In this document: piece after piece, positions 54,112-62,734 of the stretch
Position numbering within the stretch: position 1 is the stretch's first letter
How the letters are laid out: the number at the start of each line of letters is the position of its first letter
Source of the DNA: Sphingomonas gilva
GTDB taxonomy: Bacteria > Pseudomonadota > Alphaproteobacteria > Sphingomonadales > Sphingomonadaceae
Length of the DNA: 64,000 nt
Direction: 5' to 3'
Assembly (NCBI RefSeq): GCF_003515075.1
Contig: NZ_QWLV01000001.1
Span: 62,001 to 126,000 of the forward strand
Translations under genes and position numbers: made by a program
The notes under the pieces: model-generated
What the model saw: the letters and a program-made list of their open reading frames with translations, nothing else
Database searches by the model: none
What the model was told of the DNA's origin: nothing

Positions 54112-54219
54112 CGTCACCCCGGACTTGTTCCGGGGTCCATGTTGCCGCGAGGTCCAGCGCCTGAGCCTCTAAACCCGCGCCTGCCGCCCGATGGACCCCG
54201 GAACAAGTCCGGGGTGACG
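54112..54219. repeat. Family B repeat, copy B3
   Basis: The best preserved copy: CGTCACCCCGGACTTGTTCCGGGGTCCAT at the left and ATGGACCCCGGAACAAGTCCGGGGTGACG at the right, a near perfect inverted pair of hairpins. The interior is variable. It lies between divergent genes, the GNAT operon and ppc, so it may affect their promoters. Confidence 0.9.
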
Positions 54220-54309
54220 AGACGTGGTTGATATTCTCCGCGCACGATCATTGCGCGAAACCGCTTCCCCGCGATTGACCCTGTCTTTGCTGCGGTGCAG
54301 TAGGCGCGC

Positions 54310-56988
54310 ATGGCTTCCTCCCTTCCCAGCATCACCCAGAATCCCGACATCCGTTTTCTCGGCAAGGCGCTGGGCGACGTCATCCGCGCCTATGGCGGCG
54401 AGCGGCTGTTCGAGCGGACCGAGCATATCCGCTCGACCAGCGTCGAGCGCCACCGCGGCGGCGGCGAGGTGCCCGTGGCCGATCTCGGGCTGGAGACGCT
54501 GAGCCTCGACGAGACGCTCGACTTCGTCCGCGGCTTCATGCTGTTCTCGATGCTCGCCAACCTCGCCGAGGACCGGCAGGGCGTCACCGCCGACACCGAT
54601 GCCGACATGGCGCATGCGCTTGCCCGGCTGAAGGCCGAAGGAATCGGCGGCGAGCAGGTGGCCGAGCTGCTCGGCCATGCGCTGGTCGCGCCGGTGCTGA
54701 CCGCGCACCCGACCGAGGTGCGGCGCAAGAGCCAGATCGACCACAAGAACCGCATCGCCGCGCTGATGAAGCTGCGCGATGCGGGCGCGGAGGAAACGCC
54801 CGAGGGCGACCGCGTCGACGAGGCGATCCTGCGCCAGGTCGCGCTCTTGTGGCAGACGCGCGTGCTCCGCCGCGAGCGGCTGTTCGTCAAGGACGAGGTG
54901 GAGACCGCGCTCGCCTATCTGGGTGAGGTGTTCCTGCCGACCATCCCCGCGCTCTACGCCCGTTGGGACCGCGCGCTCGGCGCGCGCAGCCCGAGCTTTT
55001 TGAAGCCCGGAACATGGATCGGCGGCGACCGCGACGGCAATCCCTTCGTCGTCGCCGAATCGATGCGCTATGCCCTCGCCCGCGCCTGCGAGACGGTGCT
55101 GGTCTGGTACATGGACCAGCTTCACGCGCTGGGCGCGGAGCTGTCGATCTCGTCCGAGCTGGGGGAGGCGCCCGCCGACCTCGTCGCGCTCGCCGATGCA
55201 GCCGGCGACACCGCCGCCAGCCGCGCCGACGAGCCCTATCGCCGCGCCATCTCGGGAATCTACGCGCGTGTCGCGGCGACCCACGCCAAGCTCGCGGGCA
55301 AGCCCGCGCCGCGTGCCTCCTCGCTGAAGGGCGAAGCCTACGGCCATCCCCGGGAGCTGCGCCGCGACCTCGCCACCATCGCCCATGCCGTCGCCGGCGC
55401 CGATCACGGCCCGCTCGCCTCGGGCGGCGCGCTGGGCCGGCTGATCCGCGCGGTCGAGACCTTCGGCTTCCATCTCGCCACGCTCGACATGCGGCAGAAT
55501 TCCGCGGTGCATGAACGCGTCGTGGCGGAGCTGCTCAGGGTCGGCGGGGTAGAGGCCGATTACGCGGCGCTCGACGAAGCGTCGCGAGTCGCGCTGCTGC
55601 GCCGCGAGCTCGCCAGCGCGCGGCCGCTGTCCAGCCCCTTCGCCGACTATTCGGAGGAGACCGCGACCGAACTCGCCATCGTCCGCGAGGCGGCGGCGAG
55701 CCATGCCAGATACGGCTCGGCGTGCATCGTCAACTATATCGTCTCGATGGCGCAATCGGTGTCCGATCTGCTCGAGGTGCATCTGCTGCTCAAGGAGGCC
55801 GGCCTCTATCGCCCGGGCGACGAGCCGTCCGCCGCGATCATGGCCGTCCCGCTGTTCGAGACCGTCGGCGATCTCGAGGCCGCGCCCGGCATCATGGCCG
55901 AATGGTTCGCCCTGCCCGAGGTCGCCGCGATCGCCGCCGGGCGCGGGCATCAGGAGGTGATGATCGGCTATTCGGATTCGAACAAGGACGGCGGCTATCT
56001 CACCTCGACCTGGCAGCTGTCGCGCGCGTCCAACGCGCTCGCGCCGGTGTTTGCCGAGGCCGGGGTCGGCATGCAGCTGTTCCATGGGCGCGGCGGCGCG
56101 GTCGGGCGCGGCGGCGGCAGCGCCTTCGCCGCGATCCAGGCGCAGCCGCCGGGCACCGTCCAGGGCCGCATCCGCATCACCGAACAGGGCGAGGTGATCG
56201 CCGCCAAATACGGCACGCGCGAAAGCGCCGCGGTCAATCTGGAGGCGATCGCCTCGGCCACTTTGCTCGCCAGCCTCGCGCCCTCGGAACTGTCGGGCAA
56301 GGACGAGGCGCGCTTCGTCGCGGCGATGGACGAACTCTCCGCCACCGCGTTCAAGACGTATCGCGATCTGGTCTACGGCACCGAAGGCTTCCGCACCTTC
56401 TTCCGCCAGATGACGCCGATCGCCGAGATTTCAGGCCTCAAGATCGGCTCGCGCCCCGCATCCCGCAAGAAATCCGACGCGATCGAGGATCTGCGCGCGA
56501 TCCCCTGGGTGTTCAGCTGGGCGCAGGCGCGGGTGATGCTCCCCGGCTGGTACGGCGTCGGCCAGGCGATCGAGGGTTTCGCCGACAAGGCGCTGCTGAG
56601 GGACATGGCGCAGGGCTGGCCGCTGTTCGCCTCGACCCTCGCCAATATGGAGCAGGTGCTGGCCAAGTCCGATATGGGCATCGCCCGCCGCTATGCCGCG
56701 CTGGTCGAGGATGAAGGCTTGCGCGACGCCGTGTTCGGCCGCATCCGCGACGGCTGGCAGGCGACGCATGACGGGCTGCTCGACATCACCGGCCAATCGC
56801 GCCTGCTCGAGGCCAATCCCAAGCTCGATGCCTCGATCCGGCTCCGGCTGCCCTATATCGAACCGCTCAACCTCCTCCAGATCGAACTGATGAAACGCCA
56901 CCGCGCCGGCGAGGACGATCCGCGCATCGGCGAGGGAATATTGCTGTCAATCAACGCCATCGCGACGGCGCTCAGAAACAGCGGTTGA
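54310..56988 (+). CDS. ppc: Phosphoenolpyruvate carboxylase
   Basis: Ppc carboxylates PEP to oxaloacetate to refill the TCA cycle. The protein has 892 residues. Catalytic His133 is in VLTAHPTE, with MIGYSDSNKDGG, FHGRGGAVGRGGG and SDAIEDLRAIPWVFSW as further conserved parts. The C-terminus reads RNSG where most enzymes have NTG, a conservative change. No ribosome binding site is visible; TTGACC at 54275 and CAGTAG at 54298 could give a start at or near the ATG, so the message may be leaderless, but the -10 box is weak. Confidence 0.96.
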   Translation: MASSLPSITQNPDIRFLGKALGDVIRAYGGERLFERTEHIRSTSVERHRGGGEVPVADLGLETLSLDETLDFVRGFMLFSMLANLAEDRQGVTADTDADMAHALARLKAEGIGGEQVAELLGHALVAPVLTAHPTEVRRKSQIDHKNRIAALMKLRDAGAEETPEGDRVDEAILRQVALLWQTRVLRRERLFVKDEVETALAYLGEVFLPTIPALYARWDRALGARSPSFLKPGTWIGGDRDGNPFVVAESMRYALARACETVLVWYMDQLHALGAELSISSELGEAPADLVALADAAGDTAASRADEPYRRAISGIYARVAATHAKLAGKPAPRASSLKGEAYGHPRELRRDLATIAHAVAGADHGPLASGGALGRLIRAVETFGFHLATLDMRQNSAVHERVVAELLRVGGVEADYAALDEASRVALLRRELASARPLSSPFADYSEETATELAIVREAAASHARYGSACIVNYIVSMAQSVSDLLEVHLLLKEAGLYRPGDEPSAAIMAVPLFETVGDLEAAPGIMAEWFALPEVAAIAAGRGHQEVMIGYSDSNKDGGYLTSTWQLSRASNALAPVFAEAGVGMQLFHGRGGAVGRGGGSAFAAIQAQPPGTVQGRIRITEQGEVIAAKYGTRESAAVNLEAIASATLLASLAPSELSGKDEARFVAAMDELSATAFKTYRDLVYGTEGFRTFFRQMTPIAEISGLKIGSRPASRKKSDAIEDLRAIPWVFSWAQARVMLPGWYGVGQAIEGFADKALLRDMAQGWPLFASTLANMEQVLAKSDMGIARRYAALVEDEGLRDAVFGRIRDGWQATHDGLLDITGQSRLLEANPKLDASIRLRLPYIEPLNLLQIELMKRHRAGEDDPRIGEGILLSINAIATALRNSG

Positions 56989-56993
56989 TCAAG

Positions 56994-57134
56994 TCCTCCC
57001 CCGCGGGAGCGGGGGAGGGGGACCGTCCGAAGGACGGTGGAGGGGGGTTGCCGCGAGCGCAGCGTAGATGGCACTCCCCCTCCACCCCCGCTCTGCGAGC
57101 GGCGGTCCCCCTCCCCGAGCAAGCTCGGGGAGGA
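56994..57134. repeat. Family A palindromic repeat, copy A2
   Basis: A 141-base element with the same architecture as A1: hairpins TCCTCCCCCGCGGGAGCGGGGGAGG and CCTCCCCGAGCAAGCTCGGGGAGGA at the ends and inner stems CCGTCC-GAA-GGACGG and a CCGCTCTGCGAGCGG stem. The middle CCGCGAGCGCAGCGT resembles CCGCGAGCGAAGCGT in A1. It lies between the convergent ppc and cyclophilin genes. Confidence 0.9.
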
Positions 57135-57137
57135 TTT

Positions 57138-57794
57138 TCACCCCTTCGCCTTACCCGTATCGAGCTTCCACGGCTTCACCCGCCCCGTCGGCTTCGCCTT
57201 CCCGTCGATCCGCCGCATCGAGATGATCCGCACCGGCTTCGCGATCCGCTGGCCGCGCATCGCGCCCGATCCGCCGCCGGTGGGCTTGGCCAGGATGCGG
57301 CGCACCACCTCCATCCCGCCGATCACCCGGCCGAACGCGGCATAGCCGGCATAATCGCCCTTGGCGTCCATGCTCGGCATCGGCCCGACGGTGATGAAGA
57401 AATTGCCGCCCGCCGATCCCGGCCGGCTGTGCCGCGCCATCGATATCGTCGCGTCGAGGTGGCGGATGCCGGTCTTGTCGGTGCGCTCGTGCGCGAAGGG
57501 CGGCAGCAGCCGGCGCACGTCGCTCGATATGCCGCCCTGGACGAAGCCCAGCTTGGGCGCGGATTTGCGCCGGGCGGCGCGATAGAAGGTCGTGCCGTCG
57601 AACCGCCGGTCGTCGACATAGGCAAGGAAGTTCCGGGTAGTCTCGGGCGCGCGCCTGGTGTCCAGCGCCAGCACGATCGCGCCCTCGGACGTCGTCATCC
57701 GCACGCGGACGATCCCCGGCTTGGCGCCTTGCGCGGCGGCCGGACCGGCGAGGAACAGGAAGGCGGCGACGACCGAAACGAGCAAACGCAACAT
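57138..57794 (-). CDS. Secreted cyclophilin-type peptidyl-prolyl isomerase
   Basis: The precursor has 218 residues with a signal peptide (LRLLVSVVAAFLFLAGPAAAQ). Cyclophilin parts are GAIVLALDTRRAPETTRNFL, TTFYRAARRKSAPKLGFVQG (in place of FHRVIPGFMIQGGD), AGGNFFITVGPMPSMD and YAAFGRVIGGMEVV. The active site Arg/Phe positions differ from the cytosolic copy, so the substrate range may differ. It should act in the periplasm or envelope. The last 40 residues are basic. Confidence 0.88.
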   Translation of the reverse strand: MLRLLVSVVAAFLFLAGPAAAQGAKPGIVRVRMTTSEGAIVLALDTRRAPETTRNFLAYVDDRRFDGTTFYRAARRKSAPKLGFVQGGISSDVRRLLPPFAHERTDKTGIRHLDATISMARHSRPGSAGGNFFITVGPMPSMDAKGDYAGYAAFGRVIGGMEVVRRILAKPTGGGSGAMRGQRIAKPVRIISMRRIDGKAKPTGRVKPWKLDTGKAKG

Positions 57795-57837
57795 GGGTCG
57801 CGGGAGCTAAAGCGTGGCTAGCCTGCGCGCAAGGTCG

Positions 57838-58230
57838 TCAGGGCAGGAAGTTCGCCGCCACGTCCTGCGGCACGCGCAGCAGCCGGCCGCTCGCGCGGTC
57901 GATCAGCGCCCAGGTGGTGCGCGCCTCCACCTTCACCCGGCCGTCCTCGCCGGTGAAGCGCATCATCCGGTCGAACCGCGCGCCCCTGGGCGGGTCCTCG
58001 ACCCAGGTCTCGGCGGTCACCGTCTCGCCCGCCGCCACATTGCCGCGATAATCGATCTCGTGCCGCGTCACGACCCAAATATAGGCGGCGACATGCTCGG
58101 CCGGCGCGATCGCGCTCCAGTGCGCCACCGCCACATCCTGCATCCAGCGCACCCAGGCGGCGTTGTTGACATGGCCAAGCTCGTCGATGTCGTCGGGCGT
58201 GGCGGTGATGGCGAGGGTGAAGGGGGTCAT
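57838..58230 (-). CDS. Acyl-CoA thioesterase (hotdog fold)
   Basis: A 130-residue hotdog-fold (4HBT) protein. The pattern DELGHVNNAAWVRWMQDVA, RHEIDYRGNVAAGETVTAET, RMMRFTGEDGRVKVEARTTW and ALIDRASGRLLRVP is typical; the Asp of DELGHVNN is the catalytic residue of the 4HBT class. The substrate chain length is unknown. The ATG at 58230 has no strong ribosome binding site. The downstream gene on the same strand is the cyclophilin, 43 bases on. Confidence 0.87.
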   Translation of the reverse strand: MTPFTLAITATPDDIDELGHVNNAAWVRWMQDVAVAHWSAIAPAEHVAAYIWVVTRHEIDYRGNVAAGETVTAETWVEDPPRGARFDRMMRFTGEDGRVKVEARTTWALIDRASGRLLRVPQDVAANFLP

Positions 58231-58240
58231 CGCCAATATC

Positions 58241-58331
58241 CGTCGCCCCTGCGCAGGCAGGGGCCTCCGGGTTTGTGGCACATCCGACATCGCGCTTGCC
58301 GACTGAGGCCCCTGCCTGCGCAGGGGCGACG
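58241..58331. repeat. Family C repeat, copy C2
   Basis: Ends are CGTCGCCCCTGCGCAGGCAGGGGCC and GGCCCCTGCCTGCGCAGGGGCGACG. The internal GGTTTGTGGCACATCCG is the inverse of the C1 word, so the copies are in opposite orientation. It lies between the peptidase end and the thioesterase start. Confidence 0.85.
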
Positions 58332-58339
58332 ACCCATCA

Positions 58340-60397
58340 TCAATTCGCCATTCCCATCTGCCACAGGATGAAGGCCTGCTCCTCGGCATCCTCGCGCAAG
58401 CTGTCGAAACGCCCCGACTTACCGCCATGCCCCGCGCCCATATTGGTCTTCAAGAGCAGCACATTGTCGTCGGTCTTGGTCGCGCGCAGCTTCGCCGCCC
58501 ATTTGGCCGGCTCCCAATAGGTCACGCGCGGATCGTTGAGGCCGCCGGTGATGAGGAGCGGCGGGTAATCCTGCGCGGTGACGTTGTCATAGGGGCTGTA
58601 GCTGCGGATCAGCTCGAACGCCGCCTTGTCGGTGATCGGGTTGCCCCATTCGGGCCATTCGCCGGGCGTCAGCGGCAGGCTCTCGTCCTGCATCGTGTTG
58701 AGCACGTCGACGAAGGGCACATGCGCCGCGACCGCGCCCCACAGTTCGGGGTTGGAATTGACCACCGCGCCCATCAGCTCGCCGCCGGCGGAGCCGCCCG
58801 AAGCGGAGATGCGGCCCTTGGAGGTAAAGCCCGCCGCGATCAGTCCCTTCGCGACATCGACGAAGTCGTTGAACGTGTTGGTCCGCTTGGTCAGCTTGCC
58901 GTCCAGCTGCCATTGCTGGCCCAGATCGTCGCCGCCGCGGATATGCGCGATCGCATAGGCGAAGCCGCGATCGAGCAGCGACAGCCGCGTTGTCGAGAAT
59001 CCCGGCGGAATCGCGTGGCCGTAGGCGCCGTACGCATAGAGATGCAGCGGCGCGCCGCCGTTCTTCACCAGGCCCTTCTTGTAGACCACCGACACCGGCA
59101 CCTTCACCCCGTCGCGCGCGGTGATCAGCAGCCGTTCGGTGGCATATTGGCCGGCGTCATAGCCCGACGGAATCTCCTCTACCTTCAGGATCGTCCGGCT
59201 GCCGTCGGCGAGTTTATAGTCGAGCACCGTATCGGGCGTGACCATCGATTCGTACGAGAGCCTGAGCGTGTCGACGGCATATTCCGGATTCTCGTCCAGC
59301 CCCGCGACATAGCTCGCCTCGTCGAAGGCGATCCGCCTGGGCGCGCCGCCGTCGTAGGGATGGATCTCGATCTGATCGAGCCCGTCCTCGCGGCCCTCCA
59401 CCACGAAGAAGTCGGCGAAGGTGGTCACCCCGGTCATGTAGAAGCGCTTCGCCGGCGCGATCCGCTCGGTCCACTCGCCGGGCGCACTGATCGGCGCGGT
59501 GACCAGCCGGAAATTGGTGTCGGTGTCGTTGGTGTGGATGAAGAGCGTGCCGTCATGCTCCTCCACCGAATATTCCAGCCCCTTCTTGCGCGGGCGCACC
59601 AGGATGGGATCGGCGGTGGGATCGTCGGTCGGCGCCAGCCGCACCTCGCTGGTCTCGTTGTCGCCGGTCGCGATGACGATGTACTTGCGCGACTGGGTCA
59701 GCCCCACACCGGTCTGAAACCCCTCGTCCGCCTCACGATATAGTTCGACATCAGCCTTGGCGTCGGTGCCAAGACGGTGCAGCTTGACCCGATCGACCCG
59801 CCAATTGGCGTTGACCAGCCCGTAGAGCAGCGTCTTCGAATCCCCCGCCCACACCAGGGCGCCCAGCGTCGATGGGATGGTGTCGGGCAGGTCTTCGCCG
59901 GTGGTCAGATCGCGGATGCGCACGGTGAAGCGCTCGGAGCCGTTGTCGTCGATCGAATAGGCCATCAGCCGGTCGTCCGGGCTGATGTCCATCGCCCCCA
60001 GCCGGAAATATTCCTTGCCCTCGGCGAGCGCGGTCTCGTCGAGGATCAACTCGTCGGGCCCGCCCGCCACCGGCCGCCGCCACCATTTGCGGTACTGCGC
60101 GCCCACATCGAAGCTGCGCCAATAGACATAGGCGCCGTCCTTCGCCGGCACGCTCGCGTCATCCTCCTTGATCCGCCCCTTCATCTCCTGGAACAAGGTT
60201 TCGACCAGCGGCTCGCGCGGCTTCATCTGCGCCTCGAAATAGGCGTTCTCGGCCTTCAGATAGGCCAGCACATCGGGATCGGTGACCTCGGGATAGCCCG
60301 GGTCCTTCAGCCAGAAATAGGGGTCTTCGATGGTGACGCCGTGGCGTTCGTAGCTGTGCGGGCGCTGTTCGGCGACGGGCGGCTTGATCTCTGACAT
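58340..60397 (-). CDS. ptrB: Oligopeptidase B-type S9 serine peptidase
   Basis: This is a cytoplasmic prolyl-oligopeptidase family enzyme of 685 residues that cleaves after basic residues in short peptides. An N-terminal beta-propeller covers residues up to about 420 (WLKDPGYPEVTDPDVLAYLK start). The catalytic triad is Ser in ASGGSAGGELMG, Asp in ITGGLNDPRVTYWE and His in MGAGHGGKSGR. The GGSAGG and GLNDPRV motifs place it in the oligopeptidase B subgroup. The ATG at 60397 is divergent from pepP. The pair suggests a peptide recycling locus. Confidence 0.93.
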   Translation of the reverse strand: MSEIKPPVAEQRPHSYERHGVTIEDPYFWLKDPGYPEVTDPDVLAYLKAENAYFEAQMKPREPLVETLFQEMKGRIKEDDASVPAKDGAYVYWRSFDVGAQYRKWWRRPVAGGPDELILDETALAEGKEYFRLGAMDISPDDRLMAYSIDDNGSERFTVRIRDLTTGEDLPDTIPSTLGALVWAGDSKTLLYGLVNANWRVDRVKLHRLGTDAKADVELYREADEGFQTGVGLTQSRKYIVIATGDNETSEVRLAPTDDPTADPILVRPRKKGLEYSVEEHDGTLFIHTNDTDTNFRLVTAPISAPGEWTERIAPAKRFYMTGVTTFADFFVVEGREDGLDQIEIHPYDGGAPRRIAFDEASYVAGLDENPEYAVDTLRLSYESMVTPDTVLDYKLADGSRTILKVEEIPSGYDAGQYATERLLITARDGVKVPVSVVYKKGLVKNGGAPLHLYAYGAYGHAIPPGFSTTRLSLLDRGFAYAIAHIRGGDDLGQQWQLDGKLTKRTNTFNDFVDVAKGLIAAGFTSKGRISASGGSAGGELMGAVVNSNPELWGAVAAHVPFVDVLNTMQDESLPLTPGEWPEWGNPITDKAAFELIRSYSPYDNVTAQDYPPLLITGGLNDPRVTYWEPAKWAAKLRATKTDDNVLLLKTNMGAGHGGKSGRFDSLREDAEEQAFILWQMGMAN

Positions 60398-60482
60398 ATC
60401 GGCTTTCTGGCTGGCGCGCTGGCCTCGGGCGGGTGCGCGTCGTATATCGACATCAGACAGTCCTAGAAACGAGCCTCACCCA

Positions 60483-62285
60483 ATGTCCACCCATGAAGCG
60501 CGCCTCAAGGCGCTGCGCGAGCAATTGAAGGCCGACCGGCTCGACGGTTTCGTCGTGCCGCTGACCGACGAGCATATGAGCGAATATGTCGGCGACTATG
60601 CCCAGCGGCTGGAGTGGCTGACGGGCTTCAAGGGCTCGGCCGGATCGGCGATTGTGCTGCCCGAGGCCGCGGCGATGTTCACCGACGGCCGCTACACGCT
60701 GCAGGTGCGCGAGCAGGTCGACGGCAAACACTGGCAGTACGTCCCGGTGCCCGATGTCAGCATGACCGACTGGCTGCGCGAGAATGCCAAGGAAGGCGCG
60801 CGGATCGGCTACGACCCGTGGCTCCACACGCGCGACTGGGTGAAGGCGGCGACGGCGGCGCTCGCCGAACGCGGCGCGGAGCTGGTCGCCGTCGGGCGGA
60901 ACCCGATCGACAAGATCTGGACCGATCGCCCGCAGCCGTCGAATGCACGGCTGGTGGCGTACGACAATGGCCGCGCGGGCAAGTCCTCGGCCGAGAAGCG
61001 GCAGGAGATCGCCGACTGGCTGGCCGAGCGCAAGGCCGATGCGGTGGTGCTCTCCGCGCTCGATTCGATCGCCTGGGTGCTCAACATACGCGGCGCCGAT
61101 GTGGCGCACACGCCCGTCGCGCTCGCCTATGTCGTGGTCAATGCCGACGCCACCGCCGATCTCTACGTCGCGCCCGACAAGATCGGGGACGAGGTGAAGC
61201 AGGCGCTCGGCAACGCCGTGCGCGTGCATGACCGGACCGCCTTCGAAGGCGCGCTCAACGGCTTTGCCGGCAAGCGCGTCGCCGCCGATCCCGAACGCGC
61301 GGTGGCGGCGATCTTCGAGGGGCTGGAGGCGGGCGGCGCGAAGATCCTGTCCGTCCGCGATCCAGCGGTGCTGGCCAAGGCGATCAAGAACCCCGCCGAG
61401 GTCGCGGGGCACAAGGCCGCGCAGGCGCGCGACGGCGCGGCGCTCACCCGCTTCCTCCGCTGGATCGGGGAGGAAGCCCCCAAGGGCGGCCAGACCGAGC
61501 TCACCGCCGCGGCAAAGCTCGAAGCCTTCCGCCGCGAGACCGGCGCGCTGGACGATCTGTCGTTCGACACCATCTCGGCGACCGGCGCGCACGGCGCCAG
61601 CCCGCATTACAAGGTCGACGAGGCGTCCAACGCCCCGATCGAGCCCGGCCAGCTCTATCTGGTCGATTCGGGCGGCCAGTACCGCGACGGCGGCACGACC
61701 GACGTCACCCGCGTCGTCCCCGTTGGCGCGCCGACCGACGAGATGAAGGACCGCTTCACCCGCGTCCTCAAGGGCCATATCGCGCTCGCCCGCGCGGTGT
61801 TTCCGCACGGCACCACCGGCGGCCAGCTCGATACGCTGGCGCGGCTGCCGCTATGGGAGGCGGGGCTCGATTTCGCGCACGGCACCGGCCACGGCGTCGG
61901 CGCCTATCTCTCGGTCCATGAAGGCCCGCAGCGCATCGCCAAGCCGAGCTATCCCGGCGGCGGCCCTTCGGAGCCGCTGCGCGCCGGCATGATCTGCTCG
62001 AACGAGCCCGGCTATTACAAGGCCGGCGAATACGGCATCCGCATCGAGAATCTGGTGCTGGTCGAGGACCGCGACGTCCCCGGCCAGGAACAGCCGATGC
62101 TCGGCTTCGAAACGCTCACCTTCGCGCCCATAGAGCGCGACCTGATCGTCGCCGAGATGCTCTCGCCCGAGGAGCGCGCCTGGCTCGATACCTATCACGC
62201 GCAGGTGCTGGCGATCGTCGGCCCGCAGCTGGCGGGCGAGGACAAGGCGTGGCTGGAGGCCAAGTGCGCGCCGATCTCTGTCTGA
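60483..62285 (+). CDS. pepP: Xaa-Pro aminopeptidase P, M24 family
   Basis: PepP removes N-terminal residues before proline. The protein has 600 residues: two creatinase-like N-domains and a C-terminal pita-bread catalytic domain. Metal ligands are the two Asp residues in LVDSGGQYRDGGTTDVTRV, His in HGTGHGVGAYLSVHEGP, and Glu residues in CSNEPGYYKAG and IRIENLV. The three-domain length resembles the eukaryotic cytosolic type more than E. coli PepP (441 residues). The ATG at 60483 is used; the frame opens 99 bases earlier without support. Confidence 0.93.
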   Translation: MSTHEARLKALREQLKADRLDGFVVPLTDEHMSEYVGDYAQRLEWLTGFKGSAGSAIVLPEAAAMFTDGRYTLQVREQVDGKHWQYVPVPDVSMTDWLRENAKEGARIGYDPWLHTRDWVKAATAALAERGAELVAVGRNPIDKIWTDRPQPSNARLVAYDNGRAGKSSAEKRQEIADWLAERKADAVVLSALDSIAWVLNIRGADVAHTPVALAYVVVNADATADLYVAPDKIGDEVKQALGNAVRVHDRTAFEGALNGFAGKRVAADPERAVAAIFEGLEAGGAKILSVRDPAVLAKAIKNPAEVAGHKAAQARDGAALTRFLRWIGEEAPKGGQTELTAAAKLEAFRRETGALDDLSFDTISATGAHGASPHYKVDEASNAPIEPGQLYLVDSGGQYRDGGTTDVTRVVPVGAPTDEMKDRFTRVLKGHIALARAVFPHGTTGGQLDTLARLPLWEAGLDFAHGTGHGVGAYLSVHEGPQRIAKPSYPGGGPSEPLRAGMICSNEPGYYKAGEYGIRIENLVLVEDRDVPGQEQPMLGFETLTFAPIERDLIVAEMLSPEERAWLDTYHAQVLAIVGPQLAGEDKAWLEAKCAPISV

Positions 62286-62311
62286 TTCGCCAAAGCTTCT
62301 TCCACATGAAC

Positions 62312-62424
62312 CGTCACCCCGGACGTGTTCCGCGGTCCATCTCCCCCCGCGCGCCTTCGTCGTTCGTGGCACGATGGATGCCGGACAAGCCTGTCCTGAG
62401 CCTGTCGAAGGGTCCGGCATGACG
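62312..62424. repeat. Family B repeat, copy B4
   Basis: The element starts CGTCACCCCGGACGTGTTCCGCGGTCCAT and ends GGGTCCGGCATGACG, with ATGGATGCCGG in place of ATGGACCCCGG; it is degenerate on the right side. It is between the converging pepP and small genes. Confidence 0.75.
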
Positions 62425-62431
62425 AACGGAG

Positions 62432-62623
62432 CTATCGGGTCTTGGGTTCAGGCTTTTCGCCGTCCGCAACCGGCTCCGCACCATCCCGCGCCTGCGCCTT
62501 CCTGCGCCGCAGATTGGCGCGCAGCGCCTCCGCCAGCCGTTTCGTGCGCTCGTCCTTCGCTTCCATCGCGATGCGCTGTGCCGCGCCGCGCGCGCCTTGA
62601 CAATATCGCACCCCTTCGCCCAT
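62432..62623 (-). CDS. Small basic conserved protein
   Basis: The protein has 63 residues and a strong start: GGGGAGG lies 7 bases before the ATG at 62623. The second half DERTKRLAEALRANLRRRKA is a very basic helix followed by a charged tail (RDGAEPVADGEKPEPKTR). Short proteins of this type occur in sphingomonads, but no function is known. A nucleic-acid binding role is possible from the charge alone. The start region lies within the tRNA-Thr promoter on the other strand. Confidence 0.6.
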   Translation of the reverse strand: MGEGVRYCQGARGAAQRIAMEAKDERTKRLAEALRANLRRRKAQARDGAEPVADGEKPEPKTR

Positions 62624-62626
62624 AGG
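62597..62626 (+). promoter_or_regulatory. Sigma-70-type promoter of tRNA-Thr
   Basis: TTGACA at 62597-62602, an 18-base spacer and CATAGG at 62621-62626 precede the tRNA by 24 bases. The -35 is perfect and the -10 is weak. Confidence 0.5.
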
Positions 62627-62650
62627 CGCGCCTCCCCGAACACGGGCAGT

Positions 62651-62725
<75 letters not shown>

Positions 62726-62734
62726 TTTTTTTCC

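Noticed and set aside
54275..54303. A leaderless promoter for ppc (TTGACC and CAGTAG).
   Set aside because: The -10 box matches poorly, so I mention it only in the gene entry.
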